Assembly (NCBI GenBank): GCA_013178295.1
Contig: JABLWW010000002.1
Location: 327,788 to 391,787, forward strand
Length of the DNA: 64,000 nt
From: Anaerolineae bacterium
GTDB lineage: Bacteria; Chloroflexota; Anaerolineae; Anaerolineales; Anaerolineaceae
Reading direction: 5' to 3'
Part shown: in pieces, positions 43,502 to 53,090 of the stretch
Layout of the letters: each line of letters opens with the position of its first letter
Numbering within the stretch: position 1 is the first letter of the stretch
Notes under the pieces: generated by a model
What the model saw: the letters and a program-made list of their open reading frames with translations, nothing else
Database searches by the model: none
What the model was told of the DNA's origin: nothing
Made by a program: the position numbers and the translations under genes

Positions 43502-44791
43502 TTAAGGGGCTGCCTGAAACCTGGCGGGTTTTGTCAGCGCAAAGAGCGCCGATGCAGACAACCTGATGATGCCGCTGATGACCAGAGCAATGCCAATGCC
43601 CAGGGATTCTGACAACATGGAGGCGATAATGGGGGCAACAATACTGGCAAAGTGTTGCATGCTTTGAGCAAGAGAGACAAATGTGGCACTGTATGCTGGG
43701 GGGATGGTTTTCATCAACTCGTCAAAAAAGACCAGGTCAATACCTGCCTGGAATACCCCAGCAAAGCCAGCGTATATCAGGATGGGGTAAGTGACGGGTG
43801 TGATGGCGGTAAGAATTGGGTAAGCAGACATGCCGAGTGTGGTGATCGCCAGGACAATCCGCGATCCTCGCTTTCGGGATAGTTGTGCCCAAAAGAAGTA
43901 TCCGGCGATCATCAGTGATGTTTGGATGGTGTTGACTGTGGCGATCCAACTGTCCGAGACGTGTAACTGACGCACAAAGAATAGCGGAAACAGGGGCAAA
44001 CCCATTGAGAAGCCAAAAAGGTAGATAAAACGCTTGAGCGAAAAACTGATAAATGCTTTTTGAAGCAGAATGGGTTGGACGTAATTTGTGATTTTAACCC
44101 TTAAGGTTTTTGGGGGAGCGACGACGGGGGGGGATGAGGCTGGCTGCGCTTTTGGCAGATCAAGTTGGGAGGAAAAGTAATAGCTCACAAAGCCACCCAA
44201 AGAGAGAGCAAGAAAGACGATTTGATAATTTAATGGGAAGACCACCCGATCGAGAAATTTACCAATTACGAAAACGGTGACAGCGGTGGTGATTCCCATG
44301 ATTGACCAGCGGCGGGTAAGCAGTTCATAACGTCCCCGCGGACCAGCAACGGCATTCATAACAACCGAAAATGTAATGGTAAGCAGTGTTTGGGGTATGG
44401 TTGCAATTGCCCAAACGCTCAGGATGGAAGCCACCAGACGGTTAGGAGGGATGAAAAAAGCCATCAATCCGATGATTGCGTAGCTCAGGATATAAAATAG
44501 ACGGGCAAGACTGAACCATCGAACAATGTTAGACCGTTTTTGCAGGAACACTCCCAGAAAAATTGAAAATGCAAGGCCTGCCATAGCAGGCATCGAGGTT
44601 AATAGACTCACCTCGTAGCTGCTGGCACCCAGGCGTGTCAGAAAGACAGGCAGAAATGGCGCGGCACCGTTTGCCAATCCTACGCCAATGGCATCAACCT
44701 GGACATTGATGAAGTTGCTTTTTTTTATGTCCGAGGAACTATTGGGGGTTGTTAACCAGTGGACGATGCTCTTGAAGTGGATGATCCGCAT
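43502..44791 (-). CDS. MFS transporter
   Basis: A 429-residue protein with about twelve helices of the major facilitator fold: GAAPFLPVFLTRLGASSYEV in helix 1 and the loop, KRSNIVRWF after helix 2, YELLTRRWSIMGI in the middle, and a linker of Pro and Ala near residue 200. The frame reaches back to 44857, but that TTG lies in the hairpin of a terminator, so the ATG at 44791 is preferred; no good ribosome site is seen. The substrate is unknown. It follows the terminator of the amine cluster. Confidence 0.8.
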   Translation of the reverse strand: MRIIHFKSIVHWLTTPNSSSDIKKSNFINVQVDAIGVGLANGAAPFLPVFLTRLGASSYEVSLLTSMPAMAGLAFSIFLGVFLQKRSNIVRWFSLARLFYILSYAIIGLMAFFIPPNRLVASILSVWAIATIPQTLLTITFSVVMNAVAGPRGRYELLTRRWSIMGITTAVTVFVIGKFLDRVVFPLNYQIVFLALSLGGFVSYYFSSQLDLPKAQPASSPPVVAPPKTLRVKITNYVQPILLQKAFISFSLKRFIYLFGFSMGLPLFPLFFVRQLHVSDSWIATVNTIQTSLMIAGYFFWAQLSRKRGSRIVLAITTLGMSAYPILTAITPVTYPILIYAGFAGVFQAGIDLVFFDELMKTIPPAYSATFVSLAQSMQHFASIVAPIIASMLSESLGIGIALVISGIIRLSASALFALTKPARFQAAP

Positions 44792-44824
44792 AACCTGAGG
44801 TGAATTATAGCCGATTCTTGATAG

Positions 44825-44866
44825 GAAAACGGAAAGACTGGCTGGGTGTTGCACCAAGCCAGTCTT
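44825..44866 (-). terminator. Terminator at the end of the amine-catabolism cluster
   Basis: On the minus strand a perfect 10-bp stem, AAGACTGGCT with AGCCAGTCTT, encloses a 13-base loop and runs into TTTCCGTTTTCC. It lies 25 bases after the aldehyde oxidoreductase stop. Confidence 0.75.
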
Positions 44867-44891
44867 ATGCGTGGTAGTGAGGTACTACGGG

Positions 44892-46787
44892 TTACAGTTC
44901 AATCCACTCGAGACCAAGTTCCTTGAGTTTGGCAGGTGTGGGGTTGCCCGTGTTTACATCCCATCCGGCGAGCTGGTAATAGACATCTTTGTAGCGCTCC
45001 ATCTCCTGCTCGTTTAATGCCACCCCGGCGGTAGCGCCGCTGCCCTGCAGTGGTTTGAATAACTTCTTGGGCAGCTTGTCGTGTTGGCGGTTAAAGCCTT
45101 CGCGAGCATTGTAAGCGCGCATCATGTTGAGTCTCCGTTCACCGACTTTCATGTACTCATCCAGGGTGAAGTCCCATCCGGTGGCGGCTTTGATCATGGC
45201 TACGGTTTCGTCCGGGCCGTATAAACACCAGGCAGGCCCATGCACGAATTGGCAGAGGCAGAAGGTGTCCATGGCGGAATAATATAGTTCGCCTAAATAG
45301 CAGAAGCGCACTTTTTCTTCATTCATCGCGCCTGCTGGCTGCACTTTATCGAGTCCAATCTGTGCCAGACGGGTGTAGTAGTAATCTGCACCGCCTTCTT
45401 CGTACATGGGGTCGTGCTCGCCAGATTGATGATCGGCGCCGAATGGGTTAACCATGTAGAGAACAGCCAGCGATTTCTTTGCCTGGGGCATGTGCGCTGG
45501 CAGCTCATTACCCTTTACAGCGACGACAAAATCGGATGCATTTTTGCCGATTTTCGCAGCTGCTTTTGCTGATCCTTCGGCAAGGATATCACCAAAGCCC
45601 TCGCGTTTGGCAATTTTTTGTAGCATGGCAAGCATGGCATCTGCGTTGCCAAATTTCAGTTCAATACCACCAGTGTCGGCTGTTGTGATGAGCCCATTTT
45701 CAAAACATTCCATGGCGAAGGCGATGGTTGCGCCACAGCTGATTGTATCAATACCGTACATATTGCAAATCTGGTTTGCCAGGGCGACGGCGTTCATGTC
45801 GGCAATGCCGCAATAACTGCCGAACGTGGCTAAGGTTTCATATTCCGGGCCGCCATATTTGGGGTCAACTTTTTGACCCTTGTATTCGGTTTCCACTACC
45901 CGCTTGCAACGCACGGTGCAGGCATAACAGGTATCGCGCTTTACAAGGATAGTGTCTGCCATTTTTTCGCCTGTCAGTTCTTCAAAGCTTTCAAAGTGCC
46001 CCTCGTTGTAATTGCGCGTAGGCAATGAGCCAATACTATCCTGAAAGGCGACGACACTGGCGGTGCCATATTTGCCGCAACCATCCACGTCGGCGTTGTT
46101 CTTGATGTTTTGTGTTCCCGTTTTGTGAAGTTCGGCGATTTTTTGTGGGTCAGCTGGCTCGACTTTTTTGCTAGGGCGCACAACGACAGCTTTGAGTAGT
46201 TTGGAGCCCATGACAGCGCCCATGCCTGTGCGCCCATTGGCGCGGCTGCGCATATTCATAATTGAGGCAAACTTAACCAGCTTTTCGCCTGCAGGACCAA
46301 TCTGAAGCACCTGGATGGTGGTATCTTTCAATTCAGCTTTCAGGGCATCCTCAACATCCCCGGTGACTTTTCCCCACAGGTGGCTGGCATCTCGGATTTC
46401 GGCTTTACCATCATGTAGATATAGATAAACGGGTTTGGGAGCTTTTCCCGAGATGACGATGCCGTCAAAGCCAGTGAATTTTAGATGAGCGGGAAAGTAA
46501 CCGCCGGATTGGCTATCGCCGATAGCACCTGTGAGCGGCGAACGGGCGTTGACCGCAAGACGGGACTGCCCCGAGATGGACAAACCAGTTGTTACACCTG
46601 CAAACATGGTTAGTGTATTTTCGGGTGACAGAGGATCCACACCTTTTGGGGTTTGCTTTAGGATGTAATACATTCCCATTGCGCTTCCGCCGCCGTATTT
46701 GCGGTAGAACTCGTCTCCTGGATGTTCGACCCATGTTTTGCCGTTTGTCAGGTCAACATGCAGGATGGAATTATGATAACAGGCCAT
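44892..46787 (-). CDS. Tungsten/molybdenum aldehyde:ferredoxin oxidoreductase
   Basis: A 631-residue aldehyde:ferredoxin oxidoreductase of the AOR/FOR family. It oxidises aldehydes to acids and reduces ferredoxin, using a tungsten or molybdenum bis-pterin and one 4Fe-4S cluster. N-terminal AOR domain: YHNSILHVDLTNG, GGGSAMGMYYIL, ANGRTGMGAVMGSKLLKAV. Cluster cysteines are in DTCYACTVRCKR (C-x2-C-x3-C) and a later Cys in DTFCLCQF. Last gene of the leftward cluster, 65 bases after the GABA-aminotransferase-like gene. It could oxidise 4-aminobutanal or succinate semialdehyde here. AAGGAGAG site. Confidence 0.93.
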   Translation of the reverse strand: MACYHNSILHVDLTNGKTWVEHPGDEFYRKYGGGSAMGMYYILKQTPKGVDPLSPENTLTMFAGVTTGLSISGQSRLAVNARSPLTGAIGDSQSGGYFPAHLKFTGFDGIVISGKAPKPVYLYLHDGKAEIRDASHLWGKVTGDVEDALKAELKDTTIQVLQIGPAGEKLVKFASIMNMRSRANGRTGMGAVMGSKLLKAVVVRPSKKVEPADPQKIAELHKTGTQNIKNNADVDGCGKYGTASVVAFQDSIGSLPTRNYNEGHFESFEELTGEKMADTILVKRDTCYACTVRCKRVVETEYKGQKVDPKYGGPEYETLATFGSYCGIADMNAVALANQICNMYGIDTISCGATIAFAMECFENGLITTADTGGIELKFGNADAMLAMLQKIAKREGFGDILAEGSAKAAAKIGKNASDFVVAVKGNELPAHMPQAKKSLAVLYMVNPFGADHQSGEHDPMYEEGGADYYYTRLAQIGLDKVQPAGAMNEEKVRFCYLGELYYSAMDTFCLCQFVHGPAWCLYGPDETVAMIKAATGWDFTLDEYMKVGERRLNMMRAYNAREGFNRQHDKLPKKLFKPLQGSGATAGVALNEQEMERYKDVYYQLAGWDVNTGNPTPAKLKELGLEWIEL

Positions 46788-46852
46788 TTGATCTCTCCTT
46801 TGTAGGGGTATTTATATGAAAACACTGGCTTATTGCCGGTTTGTTTACCAGC

Positions 46853-48127
46853 TTATCCGGCAACCTCTTTGAGAGCATCTTCGATAATTGCCAGTGCCTT
46901 CTCGATTTCTTTCTCTTTGACGTTGATGGGAGGGATAATGCGGATGTTATTGTTCCATGTTCCACAGTTGAGCAGCAACAGGTTTCTACGCTTGCAGGCT
47001 TCAATGACCGCTTTGGTTGTATCGGCATCTGGTTTGCGTTTGGCATCGCGAAATTCGATGGCAATCATCAACCCTATTCCACGCACGTCGCCGATGACAG
47101 CATACTTTTTCTGTAAAGATTTTAACCCATTTATCATCTGTCTGCCGCGTTCTTGGGCGTTTTCCAGCATTTTCTCGTCTCGCATTGCCTGGATGGTGGC
47201 GGTAGCAGCTGCAGCGGCAACCGCGTTACCACCGTAGGTGCCTCCATGAGAGCCTGGTATCCATTTCTTCATAATTTCAAGACTGCTGAAAACTCCTGAT
47301 ATAGGCATCCCAGAGGCAAGCCCTTTGGCGCAGGTGATGATGTCGGGTACAATGTCAAAGTGCTCAAAAGCGAACCATTTTCCGGTGCGTCCAAAGCCGG
47401 ATTGGATTTCGTCGCAGATCAGAAGGATTTCGTTCTTTGTGCATATTTCGCGCAATCCTTGCATAAAGGATTTTGGGGGAACGACATAACCGCCTTCACC
47501 CAGGACAGATTCGATGAGTATCGCAGCGGTCTCGAAGGGCGCGGTTTGCGAATGAAGCAGCCATTCCAACTCTTCCAGACACCATTGGCTGGTCTGCTCA
47601 TCGCTCCAGCCGTAGCGGTAGCTGTATGGATAAGGGGCAACGGCAACGCCTGGCATCAGCGGCTGATAGCCGGAACGATAGATGGTTTTAGAGGTGGTCA
47701 ATGCCATCGTGCCCACTGTGCGCCCGTGAAAGCTGCCCTGAAAGACAATGATGTTTGGCTTTTTGGTGGCATGGCGCGCCAGTTTAATCGCCCCTTCAAC
47801 GGCTTCGGCACCGGAGTTTGAGAAGAAAAAGCCATCAATGCTTTTGGGGACGATTGTTTTTAGTTCTTCAACCAGCTCCAGCATGGGCTGATGGTAAACG
47901 ATGGCTGCCTGTCCATGAAGAAGTAAGCCTGCCTGTTTGCGTATCGCTTCGACCACGCGGGGGTGGCAGTGCCCGGTGTTGGTTACTCCGATGCCGCTGG
48001 TAAAGTCAAGGTAAGCGTTTCCTTCTATATCATATAGGTAACTGCCCTCTCCTTTTGCCACGATGATATTGGTGGAGCGTGTCCAAACGGGGGAGAGATT
48101 GGGGATTGCATCTTTTACTGCACACAT
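46853..48127 (-). CDS. Class III aminotransferase (GABA aminotransferase-like)
   Basis: A 424-residue PLP enzyme of fold type I, class III. It shows FTSGIGVTNTGHCHPRVVEA, the cofactor loop SNSGAEAVEGAIKLAR, FHGRTVGTMALT, LICDEIQSGFGRTGKWFAFE (PLP Asp and Gln), the Schiff-base Lys in ITCAKGLASGMPISGV, and GTYGGNAVA. This matches 4-aminobutyrate, acetylornithine and putrescine transaminases; the GQAAIVYHQP segment and overall pattern fit best with GabT-like enzymes of archaea and Chloroflexota. ATG at 48127 is used rather than the adjacent TTG. It lies in a cluster with two SSS symporters and a second class III enzyme. Confidence 0.88.
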   Translation of the reverse strand: MCAVKDAIPNLSPVWTRSTNIIVAKGEGSYLYDIEGNAYLDFTSGIGVTNTGHCHPRVVEAIRKQAGLLLHGQAAIVYHQPMLELVEELKTIVPKSIDGFFFSNSGAEAVEGAIKLARHATKKPNIIVFQGSFHGRTVGTMALTTSKTIYRSGYQPLMPGVAVAPYPYSYRYGWSDEQTSQWCLEELEWLLHSQTAPFETAAILIESVLGEGGYVVPPKSFMQGLREICTKNEILLICDEIQSGFGRTGKWFAFEHFDIVPDIITCAKGLASGMPISGVFSSLEIMKKWIPGSHGGTYGGNAVAAAAATATIQAMRDEKMLENAQERGRQMINGLKSLQKKYAVIGDVRGIGLMIAIEFRDAKRKPDADTTKAVIEACKRRNLLLLNCGTWNNNIRIIPPINVKEKEIEKALAIIEDALKEVAG

Positions 48128-48176
48128 CAATTTATTTACCTCAAATCTGAATTAAAGTCTGCTAAAGGTCTCGATA

Positions 48177-49748
48177 TTATCGGTTCTCTCCGAGGAAAAT
48201 CCCCAATGGTTTGCGCATATCCACCGGCTTTCCTTCCAGATCCGTGAGCACTTTGGGCGGGTCAGCTTTCTGGGTTGCCAGGGATACGACAATGAACACG
48301 ACGACCGAGATAACGAAGGCGGGGAAGGAAGCAATGTAAATGGCATCCCATGTAGCGCATTCGACGTCTTCGGCACAGGCAACAAAAGTGTGGCTGTAAT
48401 ATACAAACGAAAGGATGATCCAGGATACTACGCCGGAGAGAAACGAAGCCACTGACCCGATATGGTTGGCTTTTTTCCAGTACATGCCAATGATGTATGG
48501 CGCGACCATACCAACAAGGATGGCTGTATTGGTAAGCGTTGCAAGCTTGTAGATTGTTTCTGCGAATAGGGCGATCATCAAGGCGATAAAACCGCTGACA
48601 AGCAGCGAAATACGAGTGATGATCAGCTGGGATTTATCAGTTAGATCGGGTTTGAAGTGCTTGACGATATTCTCGGTGAAGATTGTTGCCCCCGCCAGCA
48701 TGGAACTGTCCGAGGTGCTCATCAGGGCAGAAGCCAGGACGGCGATAAAGAGGGCCGTTAATACAGGTGGGAGGAATTTCATCGCCATGCTGACAAGGAC
48801 AAACTCGGTTTCTGTTCCTTCCAAGTCGGGTGAGAGCGCACCATAGGCAGCCATGCCAATGAGTGGAGATAACACCCCGAATGCCAGATATAAGGCAGCC
48901 GCAATATAGGTGGATTTTACCGCTGTGGTTTCGCTCTCTGCGGCGCATGTACGCTGCAAGTAGTCCTGAGCGGGGATGCTTCCCAGACCGATTGCCATCC
49001 AGGCGGCAATATAGTAGAACCACCCCTGGTGTCCGACGTACCCTAGATAACCTTCTCCAGGGATGGGCCAGAGAGCAAAAGGCTGCGATGTGTATTGTGA
49101 GCCAGCCATGCTGAAAAATTCAGACAAACCACCCACATGGCTGACGACGCCAATAAATATAACCACCAGACCAATACAGGTCAGAAACATTTGCATGAAG
49201 TCCAGAGCTGTGTCAGCCCACAAACCGCCTAACATTGTATAGAGCGAGACGACCACAGCGACCAATATCATGCCGGAGGCAAGCGGCCAGCCAAGTAACG
49301 CGTGTAGAATGCTGCCCCCGGCAACAATCTGGGCGGCTGTCCAGCCAAAGTAGGTGATGATTTGTGCGGCTGCGCCAAGCATGGACATGGTTGTGCCATA
49401 ACGGGATTGGAAAAAGTCCATGATGGTAATGTACTGGGCACGGCGCGCCAGACGTACCACCAGGAACGCCGAAAGAACAAGGCATAAGGCAGCGCCAAAG
49501 GGGTCGAAAACGACGCCCTGGAAACCGTAGAGATATGCCTGGGCACTGGAGCCCATGAGGGTTTCGGCAGCGAACCAGGTTGCCATGATTGAGGGCGCCG
49601 CCATCCACCAGGGCAAACGGCGCCCAGCCAGAACGTAATCGGTAGTTGTTTCCACGCGTTTAGCAGCCCAGTAACCGATTGCCATGCGGATGATCAAGAT
49701 AACAACAATCCCGCCGATAATCAAACCGGAATATTCATAATTTTCCAT
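48177..49748 (-). CDS. Sodium:solute symporter (SSS family), copy A
   Basis: A 523-residue SSS-family symporter with about 13 helices: VLAGRRLPWWMAAPSIMATW (family signature near helix 2), GFQGVVFDPFGAALC, GGLWADTALDFMQMFLT, SALMSTSDSSMLAGATI (sodium-site serines). Its cytosolic tail has LATQKADPPKVLTDLEGKP, nearly the same as in copy B. Closest known relatives carry organic cations, amino acids or acids; the cluster suggests an amine. GAAGGGAGAA site. 101 bases after copy B. Confidence 0.9.
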   Translation of the reverse strand: MENYEYSGLIIGGIVVILIIRMAIGYWAAKRVETTTDYVLAGRRLPWWMAAPSIMATWFAAETLMGSSAQAYLYGFQGVVFDPFGAALCLVLSAFLVVRLARRAQYITIMDFFQSRYGTTMSMLGAAAQIITYFGWTAAQIVAGGSILHALLGWPLASGMILVAVVVSLYTMLGGLWADTALDFMQMFLTCIGLVVIFIGVVSHVGGLSEFFSMAGSQYTSQPFALWPIPGEGYLGYVGHQGWFYYIAAWMAIGLGSIPAQDYLQRTCAAESETTAVKSTYIAAALYLAFGVLSPLIGMAAYGALSPDLEGTETEFVLVSMAMKFLPPVLTALFIAVLASALMSTSDSSMLAGATIFTENIVKHFKPDLTDKSQLIITRISLLVSGFIALMIALFAETIYKLATLTNTAILVGMVAPYIIGMYWKKANHIGSVASFLSGVVSWIILSFVYYSHTFVACAEDVECATWDAIYIASFPAFVISVVVFIVVSLATQKADPPKVLTDLEGKPVDMRKPLGIFLGENR

Positions 49749-49795
49749 AATAACTTCTCCCTTCTCTCAATCAATAAGATTATGTTGACGATCTT

Positions 49796-49831
49796 ACTCA
49801 AAGGGACAAGAACAATCTTGTCCCTTTGAGT
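49796..49831 (-). repeat. Perfect 15-bp hairpin between the two symporter genes
   Basis: ACTCAAAGGGACAAG (49796-49810) pairs with CTTGTCCCTTTGAGT (49817-49831) across a 6-base loop. There is no T-run after it on the minus strand, so it is not a normal terminator. An RNA-processing or mRNA-stability element is more likely. Confidence 0.75.
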
Positions 49832-49849
49832 ACGTGCTTTGAAGTGGGC

Positions 49850-51514
49850 TTAAATTTTTCCCTCCTCGATTGCTTGAATTTCTTCGGGCGTCAGCTTACG
49901 CAACGCATCGCGGATTGGCAGCCAGCCAATGGTATTTTCGAGCTTCAACTCGATGGGGTTACCGTCAATATCGGTAAGTTGCTTGGGCGGGTCAATTTTT
50001 TGTGTAGCGAGAGAGCCTATCCACATTAACAAGAGCGAAATGACAAATGCTGGGAAGGAGGCGATGTATACAGCATCCCAGAAGGCGCAGTCGAAGTCGC
50101 CCTCGCAGATGACAACAGTGGATTCAGTGCCAAAGATCCCATTGTAGTAGAAAAACCAGGTCAGTAAAGCCCAGGCGATAAAGCCGCCCAGGTAGGAGAG
50201 AACAGCGCCAGTCTGGTTGGCTTTTTTCCAATACATTCCGAAGGCGAATGGGGCAAACATGCCAACAAGTAACAATGTCCATGCCACGACACCCAGTTCG
50301 TAAATGACAGCAAAGGTCAGAGCGATGATAATACCAATGACACCATTGGTAACCACCATAGCGCGGGTCCACCAGAGGGCAGCCTTATCCCCAAGCCGTT
50401 TGCCGGTAATCACTGGGATCAGATTTTCTGTTACCACAGAAGCGCCAGCCAGAAGCGAACTGTCGGAAGTGCTCATCAGAGCGGAGCACAGCGCGGCAAT
50501 AAAGATGGCAGTCATGATGGGGGGGAGATGCTCCATCGCGGCTAAAATGAGGACGGCTTGTGGGTCCTCCAGGTTTGGGTTGAGGTGATAGTACATGATG
50601 CCGATCAGCGGTGACATAATCCCAAAAAAGCCGTAGAGGATACCAGCAAAGTAACTGCCATAAACCGAAGTGGCTTCATTGCGCGCAGAAACAGAGCGCT
50701 GCATCAGGTCTTGCGTGGGCACAGAACCTAACCCAACAGCTAACCATGCAGCCATCCAGTACATCCAGCCCATTGCTTTGCCATACCCTAAATACTGGAA
50801 CAGCCCATCCTCGCCTGGGGTGGGGAGCAGGGAGAAGGGGCGGTCGGTGTACATCACTGAGCCAATGGAAAACAGACCCTTGAAGCCACCTACGGCAGCC
50901 AGCATTCCCAGAAAAATCAGTGTCATGCCCACAGCGTTGAGGAACATTTGCATGAAGTCTAACAATGTATCTGCAAGCATGCCGCCCAATGTGGTGTATA
51001 TGGTAACAAAGGTGATCACCCCAATCATACCTGCCTGTACAGGGACAGATGGGAACAGGGCGTTGATGATGGTGCCGCCTGCTACGATTTGGGCTCCAGT
51101 CCAGACAAAATATGTGGCAAGCTGGGAGATGGTGGCTAAGACAACCATGGCTTTGCCAAAGCGGCGCTCATAAAAATCCACCAGGGTGATGTATTTTGCC
51201 TTGCGCATCATGCGGATGAAGAAGAAGCCTGAAAGGAACAGACAACATGTAGCGCCAAAGGGGTCAAAAATCACGCCTTGAAACCCATACTGATATGCGG
51301 TTCCTGAAGCGCCCATTAATGTTTCGGCGGCAAACCAGGTTGCCATGATGGAGGCGCCAGCGATGTACACTGGCAAACGACGCCCGGCGACAATGTAGTC
51401 GGCGGCATCTTTAACTTTTGAACCAGCCCAGATGCCTACGGCGATACGAACACCAAAAAACAGCACAATAAAGATAACGACCAGCCATGTGTATTGATAA
51501 CCTTCAAAACCCAT
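49850..51514 (-). CDS. Sodium:solute symporter (SSS family), copy B
   Basis: A 554-residue SSS symporter similar to copy A throughout: VAGRRLPVYIAGASIMATWF, GFQGVIFDPFGATCC, GGMLADTLLDFMQMFLNAVG, SALMSTSDSSLLAGAS, and the tail LATQKIDPPKQLTDIDGNP. It has an added C-terminal helix ending PEEIQAIEEGKI. AAGGAGGAA ribosome site. It comes 75 bases after the GSA-type aminotransferase gene. The two symporters look like a tandem duplication followed by divergence, perhaps for two related substrates or different affinities. Confidence 0.9.
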   Translation of the reverse strand: MGFEGYQYTWLVVIFIVLFFGVRIAVGIWAGSKVKDAADYIVAGRRLPVYIAGASIMATWFAAETLMGASGTAYQYGFQGVIFDPFGATCCLFLSGFFFIRMMRKAKYITLVDFYERRFGKAMVVLATISQLATYFVWTGAQIVAGGTIINALFPSVPVQAGMIGVITFVTIYTTLGGMLADTLLDFMQMFLNAVGMTLIFLGMLAAVGGFKGLFSIGSVMYTDRPFSLLPTPGEDGLFQYLGYGKAMGWMYWMAAWLAVGLGSVPTQDLMQRSVSARNEATSVYGSYFAGILYGFFGIMSPLIGIMYYHLNPNLEDPQAVLILAAMEHLPPIMTAIFIAALCSALMSTSDSSLLAGASVVTENLIPVITGKRLGDKAALWWTRAMVVTNGVIGIIIALTFAVIYELGVVAWTLLLVGMFAPFAFGMYWKKANQTGAVLSYLGGFIAWALLTWFFYYNGIFGTESTVVICEGDFDCAFWDAVYIASFPAFVISLLLMWIGSLATQKIDPPKQLTDIDGNPIELKLENTIGWLPIRDALRKLTPEEIQAIEEGKI

Positions 51515-51554
51515 TTTCTTCCTCCTTGAAGTAAAGCTAAAGTTTGGGATTTTT

Positions 51555-51581
51555 GAGGCTGCCCGCGTGCTGGGCAGCCTC
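51555..51581 (-). repeat. 10-bp G/C hairpin between aminotransferase and symporter B
   Basis: GAGGCTGCCC (51555-51564) pairs with GGGCAGCCTC (51572-51581), loop of seven. The T-rich side lies upstream on the minus strand, not downstream, so it does not fit a leftward terminator. Confidence 0.65.
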
Positions 51582-51589
51582 GGCGATGA

Positions 51590-52897
51590 CTATTTGCGCT
51601 TGGCTAATTTCAAAGCGTCGCGCATCACTTCCAGCGTTTTGTCAATGTCAGCTTCGGAGTGTGAGTAGCATAGGAACCACGGCTCGCGCGGATCGTGATC
51701 GGGCATGACGCCTTTTTCAATGGCAACATCAACGATTTTCAGATAAAGGTCGCGTTCGCTTTCTGCCCAGTCGCGCTGGCAGGTTACCTTTTCCACACCG
51801 ATAGCATAGGAAAACATGGTGGGATGACCGCTAAATGCTACTGGGACGCCATATTCCTCGAATATTTTCTTCAAACCGTCCATGAGACGCGTGCCGCGTT
51901 TGATAATTGTCTTGATGATAGGTTCTCTCTGGAGAATTTCCAGAACTTTGTTAGCAGCCACGACCCCTGGCATGTTATTGTTGTAAGTGCCGCCTTGAGC
52001 GACGCCATGCCCGATGATGGACATGATTTCTTTCTTGCCGCCAAACATTGCAAGCGGGTAACCATTCCCCATTGCCTTGGCGTAGGTTGCCATATCGGGT
52101 TTAATCTTATACCATTCCTGCGCACCGCCATTGGCGAAGCGAAAACCAGATTTGACCTCATCCAGGATGAAGACGATGCCATATTCATCACACTTTTTGC
52201 GGATGAACTCTAGCCAGCCGGGCGCCGGATCAATACCGGCGCAGTTTCCCTGACATGGCTCTGTAATGATGGCAGCAATTTGATAGCCGTAGGTTTTAAG
52301 CATGCGATCCAGCTGCTCGAAGTCGTTGAAGGGGCAGGTCAGCACCAAACTGTGAAGTGCTTTAGGAATACCAGATGATGATGGTACGGGGGTGGGGTTG
52401 CGGCGGTTGTTGTAGGTTTCTGCGGGCGCATAAGTGGAAAAGAGCATGTAGTCGTAGAAACCATGATAGTTGCCTTCAAATTTGAGCACAAGCTCGCGCC
52501 CGGTGTATGCACGTGCAACGCGCAATGCGTGCTGCGTTGCCTCGGTGCCAGAACAAGCCAGACGAGACATTTCGCAGCAGGGGCACATGTCCTTGATCCG
52601 CTGGGCAAGCTCGACTTCGAGTGCGGATGTCATGGCGCACATGGTACCATTATGGATGGCTTCTGCCACTGCATTGTCCACTTCATCATAGGAATGCCCC
52701 AGAATAATCGGACCGAATGCCAGGCGGTAGTCAATATACTCATTGCCGTCTACATCCCAAAGATGCGACCCTTTGGCTTTTTGGACATACGGGGTAATGC
52801 CATCACCCCAATAGCGGAAGTTCGAGTTCACCCCCAGCGGGATGAGCTGCTGTGCCTTTTTCTGCAGTTCCTGTGATTTGGACATATTGTGAGTCAT
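51590..52897 (-). CDS. Class III aminotransferase (glutamate-1-semialdehyde type)
   Basis: A 435-residue class III PLP enzyme of the HemL-like branch: QKKAQQLIPLGVNSNFRYWG, LWDVDGNEYIDYRLAFGPII, LACSGTEATQHALRVARAYTG, the KFEGNYHGFYDYM loop, FILDEVKSGFRFANGG, the Schiff-base Lys in ATYAKAMGNGYPLA, and GGTYNNNMPG. The genuine HemL GSA mutase has different loop words, and no other heme gene is here, so it is more likely a catabolic transaminase. It lies between the acylating dehydrogenase and symporter B. AAGGAGA site. Confidence 0.87.
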   Translation of the reverse strand: MTHNMSKSQELQKKAQQLIPLGVNSNFRYWGDGITPYVQKAKGSHLWDVDGNEYIDYRLAFGPIILGHSYDEVDNAVAEAIHNGTMCAMTSALEVELAQRIKDMCPCCEMSRLACSGTEATQHALRVARAYTGRELVLKFEGNYHGFYDYMLFSTYAPAETYNNRRNPTPVPSSSGIPKALHSLVLTCPFNDFEQLDRMLKTYGYQIAAIITEPCQGNCAGIDPAPGWLEFIRKKCDEYGIVFILDEVKSGFRFANGGAQEWYKIKPDMATYAKAMGNGYPLAMFGGKKEIMSIIGHGVAQGGTYNNNMPGVVAANKVLEILQREPIIKTIIKRGTRLMDGLKKIFEEYGVPVAFSGHPTMFSYAIGVEKVTCQRDWAESERDLYLKIVDVAIEKGVMPDHDPREPWFLCYSHSEADIDKTLEVMRDALKLAKRK

Positions 52898-53090
52898 ATA
52901 TTCTCCTTAAGATATTTTGATTTGAGCCTTTTTGTCTAAAAATGTTAAGGAGCATTTGTTACGATATCACCTTCTTTCAGAAATCAGGTTACCCCATCAT
53001 CTGCAGTCTTTTTGCAAAGGGTTGTATCTGGTTGTGCCCAAGTTTACTTTTTTGGCAAGTATGTGCTGCATGCGGATTGGCTATTTGGGG

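Noticed and set aside
44792..44857. TTG start for the MFS gene at 44857
   Set aside because: The start would lie in the stem of the terminator of the upstream gene. The ATG at 44791 is a better start.
51590..52897. HemL, glutamate-1-semialdehyde mutase of heme synthesis
   Set aside because: It has the family fold, but sits in a catabolic cluster without heme genes and lacks clear HemL-specific words.
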